From contig NZ_JABAHY010000018.1 of assembly GCF_012641515.1 (NCBI RefSeq), positions 1-48,680 on the forward strand: a stretch of DNA of 48,680 bases, read 5' to 3'. The notes beneath the pieces were generated by a model that searched no databases, was not told the origin of the DNA, and saw only the letters and a program-made list of their open reading frames with translations. Below are positions 1 to 7,915 of this stretch, piece after piece; position 1 is the stretch's first letter; the number at the start of each line of letters is the position of its first letter. This stretch comes from Nesterenkonia sedimenti (GTDB lineage Bacteria > Actinomycetota > Actinomycetes > Actinomycetales > Micrococcaceae). Position numbers and translations under genes: made by a program.

Positions 1-231
1 CCAGCAGAAACCCACCCAGACCCCTGGGCAGGGCGCTGCTGGTCGACCCTACATGACATCAAAAGCCACAAGCACCACCCACCCGACGAGAGCGGGGCGG
101 ATCGCCCCATAGATCAGGCCCGCGCGCTGGAAGACGAGGTCTGGATCAACGAATACGGGGAACCCGAGCTTCCAGACTGGCTATTGCCAACAGGACCACC
201 GCCGGACTGGGCCCTAGTTGAAGCTGCTTAG
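1..231 (+). CDS. C-terminal fragment of an uncharacterised protein
   Basis: An open frame runs from the first base of the window to a TAG at 229-231, so only the last 76 residues are visible. The fragment has a Lys/His-rich stretch (LHDIKSHKHH) near its start, an acidic middle, and a Trp/Pro-rich end (LPDWLLPTGPPPDW). The His/Lys stretch is loosely like the ends of DUF222/HNH proteins common in actinobacteria, but the HNH core would lie outside the window, so I assign no function. Codon use looks coding. The next gene starts more than 250 bases later behind its own promoter-like sequence, so the two are probably separate units. Confidence 0.5.
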   Translation, partial: PAETHPDPWAGRCWSTLHDIKSHKHHPPDESGADRPIDQARALEDEVWINEYGEPELPDWLLPTGPPPDWALVEAA

Positions 232-418
232 CATCAGCCTGCCCAAACCCCTCCACCATTGAGCCCCCACCAGGTCCGGTGATGGAGGGACGGCAGCCGA
301 GACGGCATCCAAACCTGGCCCCGGAAACGGACTGGCCACAGTTGTTTGACAACTCCATAGGGACCCCCCGGAGTCGAACTGAGAGGTCAGGGTGGCTGTG
401 ACCTCCTTCATTGGCGGC

Positions 419-446
419 TTGCCATCCAGAGCTTAGGCTGTAGATT
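419..446 (+). promoter_or_regulatory. promoter candidate of the duplicated secreted nuclease
   Basis: TTGCCA (419-424) and TAGATT (441-446) are separated by 16 bases. The predicted transcript start near 453 gives a leader of about 30 bases carrying the ribosome site AGGGGAGG at 468-475, nine bases before ATG 485. Just upstream, AGTTGT-TTG-ACAACT at 340-354 forms a perfect 6-bp inverted repeat that could be an operator or the end of the preceding unit. Confidence 0.4.
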
Positions 447-484
447 TTGGCGAGGTGAGTTCGGAACAGGGGAGGTGGTCAGAT

Positions 485-2263
485 ATGGCGCGAGGGCGTC
501 GTCGTGCGTTATCTGCCGCTCTAGCTGCCGCATTACTGCTCGGCGGGTTCACTGCACCGGGTGCGCAGGCCTATTCCAGTCCCGATCAGGTGCCCAACCC
601 CTTCCAGGAATACACCGCCCAGGACTATGCCGATGCGCTGTGGAACCTCGAAACCACCACCTATATCCGCAGTCTCGACCGCGAAACCGAAGGGGACTGC
701 GAGGTCTACACCTATACGGTCGAACATCCCCTGGAGACAGAATCCACCCGCACCTACGTGCATATCTCCGATGAGGACGGGTGGTGGTGCTCCGGCTCCG
801 ACGGCGACGATCTGCGCGAGGAATTCGACGAGAAGGACGAAGAAGACTCCTCCTTCTACCACGGCCGACCCTACGAGAACGTCAACCAGCGGGTGCCCTA
901 CTACGGAACCTGGGCCGATGTGAACGGAAACGGAGTCAACTCCCGCACCGAAATCCACGCCCGGGACCTCGGCAACTCCAGCTTCACCGTCTCCGGAACC
1001 TACTACGACCACTACTCCGGTCAGCGGGTGAACATCGGAGATACCGAAACCCACGGCGAACACATGATCCCGGTGGGTCACACCTGGCCGGAGATGCAGC
1101 ACCGCCCCCGGGAAGACCGGGTCGCCTACTACAACGACCCCATGAACCTCACCACCACCATCGGCTGGATCAACCGGGAGAAGGGCGGGCATACCCCCAC
1201 CGAGTGGATGCCCTCCAATGAGGAAGCACACTGCGCCTATGGGATGACCTGGATCCATATCGCCAATAAGCACGAGGTCTCCCTCTTCTCCCGGGACATC
1301 GACTACCTCCGCGATCTCCTGATGGACTGCCTCGATGAGGCCATTGGCTCCGGGGGAAGCCTCGACGGCCAGCGCAGCAGCGACCTCGATTGGCAGGACC
1401 TGCCCCCAGCCGGTGCAGACGAGATCTCCGAGGAATCAGGCGGCGGACCCCGGGAGCACTACAGCCCCCAGGACTACGCCGATGCGATCTGGAACCTCGA
1501 GAACCACGTGCGCATCCGCAGCGTCGAACGGGAAGAAGAAGGCGACTGCGATGTCCAGACCTTCAGCGTGACCCCACCCCGAGGCGGAATCACCACCACC
1601 TACGCCCGAGTCATCTCCCCAGACAACGACTACTGTTCCGGTGACGACGGCGACGAGCTGCGCGAAGAACTCGATGAGCAAGCCGAAGAGGACTACTTCC
1701 ACCACGGCAGCCCACTGGCCGGAAAACGCCGTGACTTCTTCGGCTACTGGCAGATGGGGGAGGAACTCAACACCCGCCACGAGGTGCTCGCCCGGGACCT
1801 GCGCGAAGTCGAATGGAACAGCACCGAGTCCGGGGTTCGGGGCGGATCCTTCCACGACCCCTATACCGGGGACTCCGAACCCTACAGCGGGGCAGGGACC
1901 GTCATCGACCACATCCTCCCGGTGGAGCACGCCTGGATCGAATTCGAACACCGCAGTGAAGAAGACCGCGAAGCCTTCTACAACGACCCCACCAACCTGC
2001 TGGCCACCACCGAGGAGTCAGCCGAGGACAAAGGCGCCGACGCCCCGCGGAACTGGATGCCCGAACACACCGACTTCCACTGCCGATACGCCATGGCCTG
2101 GACACACACCGCGGTCAAACACGAAATCTCCCTGTTCATCAGCGACATCCGGCAGCTGCGCCAAACCCTCTACACCTGCCTCAGCGAGGAGAGTGAGGGC
2201 GCAGACACACTCAGTGACACCCGCCGATCAGAGCTGGACTGGGCCAGCCTTCCCCCGGGATGA
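485..2263 (+). CDS. secreted protein with two tandem HNH/DUF1524 (GmrSD-type) nuclease units
   Basis: The 592-residue product begins with a Sec signal peptide (MARGRRR, an Ala/Leu core, cleavage near PGAQA-Y). The rest is one unit repeated twice, roughly residues 40-295 and 325-590. Each unit has an N-terminal region (Y(T/S)xQDYADA(L/I)WNLE, a GDC motif, a WC or YCSG motif) followed by a DUF1524-like core: HxxPVxHxW, NDPxNL and WMP, then a Cys and a Trp-containing helix. Copy 2 has the classical DHILPVEHAW; copy 1 has EHMIPVGHTW, so its first acidic residue is Glu. Secreted DUF1524 nucleases with a single unit are common in actinobacteria; the tandem duplication is not usual. ATG 485 was chosen over GTG 455 because AGGGGAGG lies nine bases before it and it begins a proper signal peptide. 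Likely role: extracellular DNA/RNA degradation (inferred). Confidence 0.75.
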   Translation: MARGRRRALSAALAAALLLGGFTAPGAQAYSSPDQVPNPFQEYTAQDYADALWNLETTTYIRSLDRETEGDCEVYTYTVEHPLETESTRTYVHISDEDGWWCSGSDGDDLREEFDEKDEEDSSFYHGRPYENVNQRVPYYGTWADVNGNGVNSRTEIHARDLGNSSFTVSGTYYDHYSGQRVNIGDTETHGEHMIPVGHTWPEMQHRPREDRVAYYNDPMNLTTTIGWINREKGGHTPTEWMPSNEEAHCAYGMTWIHIANKHEVSLFSRDIDYLRDLLMDCLDEAIGSGGSLDGQRSSDLDWQDLPPAGADEISEESGGGPREHYSPQDYADAIWNLENHVRIRSVEREEEGDCDVQTFSVTPPRGGITTTYARVISPDNDYCSGDDGDELREELDEQAEEDYFHHGSPLAGKRRDFFGYWQMGEELNTRHEVLARDLREVEWNSTESGVRGGSFHDPYTGDSEPYSGAGTVIDHILPVEHAWIEFEHRSEEDREAFYNDPTNLLATTEESAEDKGADAPRNWMPEHTDFHCRYAMAWTHTAVKHEISLFISDIRQLRQTLYTCLSEESEGADTLSDTRRSELDWASLPPG

Positions 2264-2274
2264 GCAGGAAAGAC

Positions 2275-2280
2275 TAAACT
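2275..2280 (+). promoter_or_regulatory. -10 element of the first TPR-GT29 gene (leaderless type)
   Basis: TAAACT lies nine bases before ATG 2290, and no ribosome site is present at the usual distance. This fits transcription starting at or next to the start codon. It sits between the nuclease stop codon (2261-2263) and the next gene, giving that gene its own promoter. Confidence 0.4.
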
Positions 2281-2289
2281 TACTCGGCG

Positions 2290-4272
2290 ATGGTCAAACC
2301 ACTCATACTGGGTGCCGAGCTCGCCCGCCGCATGATCCGCACTACCGCGCAGGTACCCGGACTCGACGTTGCCCTGGCGCGCAGCGTCGCGGCCTCCGGT
2401 CGGGCCGTGACCCCCAGAGTTGAGGCCAGCCTCACCGGCGGACGCTCACCAGTAGGGGCCTTCCACGAGAAGGTCGCCACCGTACTCTTCGAAGCCAACC
2501 GTCCCGGGGCGAAGAAACTCCTGGACCAGATCAACGTTGAAGAGTTCGACGACGCCGAAGCCCTGGAACGCTACGCGCTGCGGTTTGTGAAACTCAAAGA
2601 GTATGAGGCCGGACTCGCCATGCGCCAGCGCGCGGTGGAACTGGAACCGGAGAACCCCTTGCGCTGGGTGGCCCTGGCGAGGTCCCTGCAGCGGGCCTCC
2701 TGGGGAGCGGTCTCCAATGACCCCGTGGCCGGACTCGACCACGGCCCGGTCTCCGATACCGAAGCAGCCCGCGAAGCCCTGGCCACCGCCCAGGAGCTCG
2801 CCCCCGAGAACGCCTTCGTCATCCACGAGCGCGGCAAACTCGAATTCGAACGCGGCGATATCGAAACCGGCCTTCAGCTGATGCGACAGGCCGCCGAACT
2901 CGAGCCCAAGACCCAATGGTGGACCGATCTCGCCGCCGCCTACCGCAAACCGCATATCGCCGAACTCGACAAATCCCTGGATGCCTACGAGAAGGCCCTG
3001 GAACTGAAACCATCCAGCCCCACCGCCTTCCGCGGTGTGGTGATCATGGGCTCAAGAGCAGACCAGGACTGGCAGCGGCTCTGGGCCAATGCGGAGAAAT
3101 TCGAAGCCGCCCGGAAGCTCAGCGGCCGGCGTACCCGAGCCAAACTGATGAAGACCCTGCGGCCGATGTTCGCCACCGGAGCCACCCGGGCCCAGATCAG
3201 CGCCGGGATCGTGCAACTGGGGATTGCCCATATCAAGAGGCAGCGGCTCTCCTGGCCGACCACCAACCTCATCATCTACCGGCTGCAGTTTGCCCAGCGG
3301 ATGAAAACCGGATTCGACCTCCGTCGGGGTCTGGCCCGGCGCACCATCGACTGGCTGGGCACCAACAGCGCCGGGCACAGCCGGCACCGGCAGAAACTGC
3401 TGGCCGCACTGATCTACCTCGAACGCTACGCCGAGGCCCAGGCGCTGATCGATCCCATGCCCTGGGAGCCGGGCAGCCGCAATGAACGCCATCGGCTGGA
3501 GAAACTCGCCGCCGACACCCACTTCATCCAGGGCCGGCTGCAGCCGCTGGTGGACTACGCCAAAGCCCGGGCCGAGGACCTCCCACTGCCCGGTGAGGAG
3601 AAGTTCCGCAGTCTCATCGCCGGCAAACGAGTCGCCGTCGTCGGTCCTGCCGATACTGGAGACCGGTTGGGCGAGCAGATCGATGGCTACGATGTGGTGA
3701 TCCGGCCCCGGCTGATGACCGAGTTCGACGCCGAACAGGCCGCCCGGCTGGGGACCCGGACAGATATCAGCTACTTCTCCGGACGAGACCTCGCAGAGTT
3801 CACCCCCGTGGCCGCAGCAGCGGTGGAACGCGGGGAACTGCAGATGGTGGTCGGCCGCGGGCTCAGCCTCAACAGCTTCACCGAGGAGATCCCCGACTGG
3901 CTGCGGTTCTACCGCCACGACTTCTCCCTGGGCTTCCACGGACCTCCAATGGGGATCGGCCGGATTCTCTACGATGTGCTGCAGTTCGAACCTGCCGAGG
4001 TGGGACTGTTCAACATCGACTTCTTCTCCGGGCAGACCGCCTTCGGCGCCGGCTACCGGGAGGATAAGGACTCCGGTCTGGGGCCCTATTCGATCGTCAA
4101 CGAGATCATCCTGGCCCATGATCTGGCCTTCGAACACCGGCTGACCAAGATCATGGCCTCCACCGGGGTGCTGACCGGATACGGGGTCGCCGGATCAGTT
4201 CTGGACCTGAGCGAAGACCAGTACATCCAGAAGCTCGAAGAATCTCCGGCCCTGATCACCCGAGGCGGATAA
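2290..4272 (+). CDS. TPR protein with C-terminal sialyltransferase-like (GT29) domain
   Basis: The 660-residue product has no signal peptide or membrane segment. Residues about 80-290 form TPR-like helical repeats (for example AVELEPENP, AAELEPKTQ, ALELKPSSP). Residues about 445-655 carry the motifs of family GT29: a large motif (GKRVAVVGP followed by LGEQIDGYDVVIR), a small motif (PPMGIGRILYDVL followed by EVGLFNIDFF), and the HX4E signature HDLAFE at His610/Glu615. GT29 enzymes transfer sialic acid from CMP-sialic acid; whether this protein does so is unknown. Kdn-containing wall polymers are known in actinobacteria, so an ulosonic-acid or related donor is a fair guess. A paralogue lies at 4858-6522, and TagD and LCP genes follow, suggesting wall-glycopolymer decoration. 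Confidence 0.6.
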   Translation: MVKPLILGAELARRMIRTTAQVPGLDVALARSVAASGRAVTPRVEASLTGGRSPVGAFHEKVATVLFEANRPGAKKLLDQINVEEFDDAEALERYALRFVKLKEYEAGLAMRQRAVELEPENPLRWVALARSLQRASWGAVSNDPVAGLDHGPVSDTEAAREALATAQELAPENAFVIHERGKLEFERGDIETGLQLMRQAAELEPKTQWWTDLAAAYRKPHIAELDKSLDAYEKALELKPSSPTAFRGVVIMGSRADQDWQRLWANAEKFEAARKLSGRRTRAKLMKTLRPMFATGATRAQISAGIVQLGIAHIKRQRLSWPTTNLIIYRLQFAQRMKTGFDLRRGLARRTIDWLGTNSAGHSRHRQKLLAALIYLERYAEAQALIDPMPWEPGSRNERHRLEKLAADTHFIQGRLQPLVDYAKARAEDLPLPGEEKFRSLIAGKRVAVVGPADTGDRLGEQIDGYDVVIRPRLMTEFDAEQAARLGTRTDISYFSGRDLAEFTPVAAAAVERGELQMVVGRGLSLNSFTEEIPDWLRFYRHDFSLGFHGPPMGIGRILYDVLQFEPAEVGLFNIDFFSGQTAFGAGYREDKDSGLGPYSIVNEIILAHDLAFEHRLTKIMASTGVLTGYGVAGSVLDLSEDQYIQKLEESPALITRGG

Positions 4273-4310
4273 GCCAGTGGCGGTGGGCAGGAAATCGCAG
4301 CGAAAAGCGT

Positions 4311-4333
4311 TATGGTAAGAAACATCAAGTTTC
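4311..4333 (+). promoter_or_regulatory. promoter with inverted-repeat operator candidate
   Basis: A -10-like TATGGT (4311-4316) is followed at once by the perfect inverted repeat GAAAC-ATCAA-GTTTC (4319-4333), which would cover the transcript start. GAGAGGAGAG just after it (4338-4347) is the ribosome site of the GTG at 4350. The layout is that of a small autoregulated unit. Confidence 0.4.
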
Positions 4334-4349
4334 GCGCGAGAGGAGAGAC

Positions 4350-4547
4350 GTGACAGTCCTGCCTGTTGAATATGTGTCTGCTGAGCACGTGGAGGCACAA
4401 AAAGCGGCCCTCTTGCGGACTCTCGGCCTGAGTGAACATGAGCTGCAGCATAAAGCGGAAGAGGGAACCTATTCTCTTCAGGAGTTTTACGCCTGGGAGA
4501 CCCTCCAGGGCTTGAATTTTCTGCTCAGCGAGGACGATGCCAGCTGA
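4350..4547 (+). CDS. small acidic protein, antitoxin-like
   Basis: A 65-residue protein starting at GTG behind a good GGAGAG ribosome site. It is acidic and predicted helical; the C-terminal half ends in LQGLNFLLSEDD, a layout common to small actinobacterial proteins that accompany a second small gene. A partner gene starts three bases after its stop. An inverted repeat lies over its promoter. These points together suggest the first gene of a toxin-antitoxin-like pair, but no family was recognised with certainty. The region from about 4290 to 4856 is visibly less GC-rich than its surroundings, which suggests later arrival. Confidence 0.55.
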   Translation: MTVLPVEYVSAEHVEAQKAALLRTLGLSEHELQHKAEEGTYSLQEFYAWETLQGLNFLLSEDDAS

Positions 4548-4550
4548 ACG

Positions 4551-4856
4551 ATGGCAGCTGGAAGTCTTAGTACACAGGCGAATGAGTTTCGAGAGGAACT
4601 GCAGGTATCCGTCAAGGGCGCATTGGGGATTGAACACCAATTCCATTCCCAGGTGAGAAACAACCATGCTGTGGAGGGTTGGGACAGAGCCTTACGAGAG
4701 CAGAGGAAGACCTTTCGAAGCCATCAGCTTTCGGCCGCAGTTCGAGACAATCCGCGTGTAGCAGCGCAGGAGCTCCGTCGTATGGGGTATGAGGTTGCCT
4801 GGCCCGCGGGAGAGACCGAACCAGATGTCCGCTGGACCAAGTTGACGGATTATTAA
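4551..4856 (+). CDS. small uncharacterised protein, partner of the preceding gene
   Basis: A 101-residue protein starting three bases after the stop of the 65-residue gene, with no ribosome site of its own, so it is probably translated by coupling. It is hydrophilic and rich in Arg, Glu and Gln in the first two thirds; it ends RRMGYEVAWPAGE...DVRWTKLTDY. I do not recognise a domain. Base composition is close to 50% GC against roughly 65% in the flanking GT29 genes. Position and coupling suggest the second half of a toxin-antitoxin-like module; an accessory protein for the flanking glycosyltransferases is the alternative. The next gene begins one base after its stop. Confidence 0.5.
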   Translation: MAAGSLSTQANEFREELQVSVKGALGIEHQFHSQVRNNHAVEGWDRALREQRKTFRSHQLSAAVRDNPRVAAQELRRMGYEVAWPAGETEPDVRWTKLTDY

Positions 4857-4857
4857 T

Positions 4858-6522
4858 ATGGCGGTGTCTCTGCATGGGCTGCGGTACAAGATCGCAGCAG
4901 CGGCGGTGATGACCCGCACGGCCAGGCGGGTGGGCCGCCTACCTGGTGCGGCCACCGTCATCAGCAGTACCGCCGACCTGCTTGAACCCCAGGGACAGGA
5001 AACCAGCGGCAGCTACCGGGGGATCGCAGCCGGACTCCTGCGCCAGGCCCTGCCGGAGACAGGCCGCGGAACCTGCGTAGTCTACGACTCCGTGGCCGGA
5101 CTGATCCCCGGGAACCCCAGTGCACCCGAGGTGCTCAGCGAGCGGGTCAGCCGTGCGGAGGCCACACCCACCGCCGGTAACCTCCTGGCCGCGGCAGCAG
5201 CCCACCGCAAACCCTATGTGGCCGACTTCCGCACTGCCGCCGAGTACTACCACCGGGCCTTCGAGGCCAACCCCCAGGACCTCCGAGCCATCGAAGGGAT
5301 CCTCACCACCGGGGCGCGCTCCCATTACGACTGGCCACGGATCTGGGCCGCAGCAGCACATCTGAAACCCCGACGTGGGCCCCTGGACGCCACAGCACCG
5401 GATAACCAGAGCCTCTGGAGGGTGATCGACGCCCTATTCGTCCAAACCCCCGACGACGACGCCGTGGCCGCGGCAGAACAGCTGCTGAGCCAGCACAGCC
5501 GCCAGCTGCCAGGGCTGCACCAACTGCTGCTGGAAACCCTCGCCGCCCGGCTGCAATATCTGGGCCGGTTCAGCCTCGGGTTCCGCCTGCGCGAGGCGAT
5601 GGCCATCAACCGGGTCAGGGAACTGCGGGGGATCCCCCTGGAATCCGGGATCTGGCTCAAACACCTCATGGGCGCCTATGCCTACCTCGACCAGATCGGC
5701 CGGCTGACCCGCACTGCGGCCAAACCCCCGGTGGACCGCAGCCACCTGCTGACCAGCATGCAGGCTGCCAAACTCAGCGCCGATGCCGCCCTCTACGCCG
5801 GAAACGCAGAACCCCTGCAACAACAGGCTGCCCTGCGCCGGCAGCGCATGCCGCTGCCCGGGGACCAGAAGATGGCAGACCTCGTGAACGGGAAGCGGGT
5901 CGCCGTCGTCGGCCCCTCTGCCGGGGATGGTCTCGGGGAGCTCATCGACTCCTACGATGTAGTCGTCCGCACCGGTCACAACCCCGCGGGGGACCCAGCA
6001 GATGCCGGGGGCCGAACCGATATCGCCTACTACGCAGGCCGCGACCTCATCGGGGCCTACGACCAGGTGCAGGAAGCAGCAGACCAGGGCAAGATCCAAA
6101 TGGCGGTCACCCGGCCGTTCTTCCTGGATGCCCCGGCCCTGCAGGAGGTCGGCGGACAGCCGCAGTGGCTGCGCACCGCAAGGTTTGAATACGGGCTCTA
6201 CTTCCGCGGGGCACCCCAGGGAATGCAGCGGATCATCTACGATCTCCTGCAGTTTGCCCCCGCAGAGATCGCACTGTTCAACGCCGACTTCTACGCCGGT
6301 GAGAACTTCGCCGCCGAAGGCTACCGGGCAAGCTACAGCGCATTCGGCCCCGATAACCAGACCAACGATGTGGTGGCCATGCACGATCTGGCCTATGAAT
6401 TCCGGTTCACCCAGCGGCTGCTGACTGCCGGGATCATCACCGCCCACGGCACTGCCGCCGAGGTCCTCACCCAGGACACAGAGACCTACTACCAGCGTCT
6501 GGAGTCCGGTCCACTCGTATAG
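4858..6522 (+). CDS. second TPR/GT29-like protein, paralogue of 2290-4272
   Basis: The 554-residue product resembles the gene at 2290 but has a shorter N-terminal repeat region; the shared helical segment is recognisable (AAHRKPYVADFRTAAEYYHR here, AAYRKPHIAELDKSLDAYEK there). The GT29-like domain spans about 345-552, with GKRVAVVGP and LGELIDSYDVVVR (large motif), GAPQGMQRIIYDLLQF and EIALFNADFY (small motif), and HX4E as HDLAYE at His509/Glu514. The ATG follows the preceding stop by one base, so it belongs to the 4350 transcript or is reached by read-through. Two divergent paralogues side by side suggest different acceptors or sequential transfers. The donor is unknown; no CMP-sugar synthase is visible in the window. 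Confidence 0.6.
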   Translation: MAVSLHGLRYKIAAAAVMTRTARRVGRLPGAATVISSTADLLEPQGQETSGSYRGIAAGLLRQALPETGRGTCVVYDSVAGLIPGNPSAPEVLSERVSRAEATPTAGNLLAAAAAHRKPYVADFRTAAEYYHRAFEANPQDLRAIEGILTTGARSHYDWPRIWAAAAHLKPRRGPLDATAPDNQSLWRVIDALFVQTPDDDAVAAAEQLLSQHSRQLPGLHQLLLETLAARLQYLGRFSLGFRLREAMAINRVRELRGIPLESGIWLKHLMGAYAYLDQIGRLTRTAAKPPVDRSHLLTSMQAAKLSADAALYAGNAEPLQQQAALRRQRMPLPGDQKMADLVNGKRVAVVGPSAGDGLGELIDSYDVVVRTGHNPAGDPADAGGRTDIAYYAGRDLIGAYDQVQEAADQGKIQMAVTRPFFLDAPALQEVGGQPQWLRTARFEYGLYFRGAPQGMQRIIYDLLQFAPAEIALFNADFYAGENFAAEGYRASYSAFGPDNQTNDVVAMHDLAYEFRFTQRLLTAGIITAHGTAAEVLTQDTETYYQRLESGPLV

Positions 6523-6562
6523 GCTTAGGGCGTTTGAGTCATGTTCTACCTGGGGAGAAGCG

Positions 6563-7309
6563 TTGATCCGCGTTGTACTGGTCCGGCACGGCGAAACCGA
6601 ATGGAATAAGGCACACCGACTGCAGGGGCAGTCAGAGATCCCACTGGCCGAATCCGGCATCGAACAGGCCCAGGCCGCCGCACTTTACGTCCGCGGCCAG
6701 CAGCCGGTCCGCGGATACGTCTCCCCACTGGGCCGCACCCACGCCACCTTCGCCGAATTCGGACTCGATATCGAACCGGTGGAGAAGCCCGGGCTGATCG
6801 AACAGAACCTCGGCGCCTGGGAAGGCATGAAGACTGCCGCGGCAAAGGCCGACTACAGCGACCTCTACAAAGCGTGGAAGAAGGGCGAAGGCAACCCACC
6901 CGAGGGTGAATCTCCGCAGGCAGTCATCGACCGGATGACCCAGGCCTTCTTCAGCATCATCCGAGATATGGCCGATGCCGAACCCACTGATTCAGTGGAC
7001 ACCAGCTACCCCCTGCGCACCGCAGTGGTGGTCTCCCACGGCACGGCAACGAAAGCCCTGCTGGAGGGCCTGGGCCTGATCGACCGGAATAATGTCATCT
7101 CCCTGACCCCGGCGGCGATCTCCGTGGTGGATGTGCCACTGCACGGCGGGCCGTTGAGCTCATCCCTGCCTCAGGGCGGGGTCCAGGTCGAAGGTGGAGC
7201 AGAGGCTGAGGCCGAGATCATCTCCTCCCTGACCGATGAGCAGATCGCCGCCTACGCCAAACTGCGGATGTACAACCTCTCCCCGGAGGTGCTGACCACC
7301 CTCGGCTGA
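6563..7309 (+). CDS. histidine phosphatase (phosphoglycerate mutase-like)
   Basis: A 248-residue protein with the catalytic RHGETEWN at residues 8-15 (phospho-acceptor His9) and the second catalytic His in VVSHGTATKALL. Members remove phosphate from sugars, nucleotides or glycerate; the substrate cannot be told from sequence. TTG 6563 is the likely start: GGGGAG lies five bases before it and the RHG motif is then at the family's usual position. It runs in the same direction as the GT29 genes with a 40-base gap, so a role in removing phosphate from an envelope precursor is possible, but inferred. It converges with the cytidylyltransferase genes, leaving 26 bases between the two stops. Confidence 0.8.
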   Translation: MIRVVLVRHGETEWNKAHRLQGQSEIPLAESGIEQAQAAALYVRGQQPVRGYVSPLGRTHATFAEFGLDIEPVEKPGLIEQNLGAWEGMKTAAAKADYSDLYKAWKKGEGNPPEGESPQAVIDRMTQAFFSIIRDMADAEPTDSVDTSYPLRTAVVVSHGTATKALLEGLGLIDRNNVISLTPAAISVVDVPLHGGPLSSSLPQGGVQVEGGAEAEAEIISSLTDEQIAAYAKLRMYNLSPEVLTTLG

Positions 7310-7335
7310 ACACCGACCGCTCGGGGCAGAGGTTC

Positions 7336-7884
7336 CTACTCTCGGCCCGGGGGAGGAGGCAGCTTCGTCTCCGGCTCGGTGCCCAGGGAGCGCAGCTGCG
7401 AGGTAGGAGGCAAGGGGGCGTCGTCGTCGGTTGAACCGGGGGGCTCTTCAGCCTCCCGTTCGTCCTCACGCTTGTACTGAATCGCCTCAAAGAGCAGATC
7501 CCGGCGGATCTCAGAGGTGGAAGTCCCTTCGGTGCGGGGGAGGTAGACGACCTCGCACTGCTCACGCAGATACTCGAACCGGGGCGAGCCCTCCCAGTCA
7601 GAGCCCATCACCACCGTGTCGATCTCGTACTCAGAGACATCAAGGCGTTTCTGCTCCCAGGAGGTCTCCGGGATCACCAGATCCACGTACCGGATGGCCT
7701 CCAGCATCATCTTCCGCACCTCAAAGGGGTGATAGCTGGGCTGCTTACCCGGTTTGGCCTCATTGAACTCATCAGTGGAAAGCCCAACGACGAGATAGTC
7801 CCCCAAGGCCTTCGCCCGCTTGAGCAGGCGGATATGCCCCCAGTGGAGCAGATCAAAAGTGCCGTAGGTCAGGATTCGCTTCAT
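7336..7884 (-). CDS. tagD: glycerol-3-phosphate cytidylyltransferase, copy 1
   Basis: The first 130 residues are a complete TagD-type nucleotidyltransferase: YGTFDLLHWGH holds the HxGH site, GLSTDEF and MGSDWEG follow, and RTEGTSTSEIRRDL is the signature near the end. TagD makes CDP-glycerol from CTP and glycerol 3-phosphate for poly(glycerol phosphate) teichoic acids. An acidic, proline-rich tail of about 45 residues is added. It follows the second copy (7916-8407) by 31 bases in the same direction and has no clear ribosome site, so it may depend on that transcript. The pair are close duplicates in the first 40 residues and more different later. Ethanolamine-phosphate or ribitol-related specificity cannot be excluded. 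Confidence 0.82.
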   Translation of the reverse strand: MKRILTYGTFDLLHWGHIRLLKRAKALGDYLVVGLSTDEFNEAKPGKQPSYHPFEVRKMMLEAIRYVDLVIPETSWEQKRLDVSEYEIDTVVMGSDWEGSPRFEYLREQCEVVYLPRTEGTSTSEIRRDLLFEAIQYKREDEREAEEPPGSTDDDAPLPPTSQLRSLGTEPETKLPPPPGRE

Positions 7885-7915
7885 CAGGGGATCAGTAGGA
7901 GAAGGGATAGAGAGT

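Noticed and set aside
232-454. A tRNA or small RNA before the nuclease gene
   Set aside because: Only a 6-bp inverted repeat and a promoter-like pair were seen; no cloverleaf or conserved fold.
533-1273. A minus-strand frame inside the duplicated nuclease
   Set aside because: Val/Gly-rich shadow; the plus-strand protein has a signal peptide and repeated domains.
4086-4667. A minus-strand frame across the small gene pair
   Set aside because: It spans the end of one supported gene and the promoter of the next, has no ribosome site, and no recognised domain.
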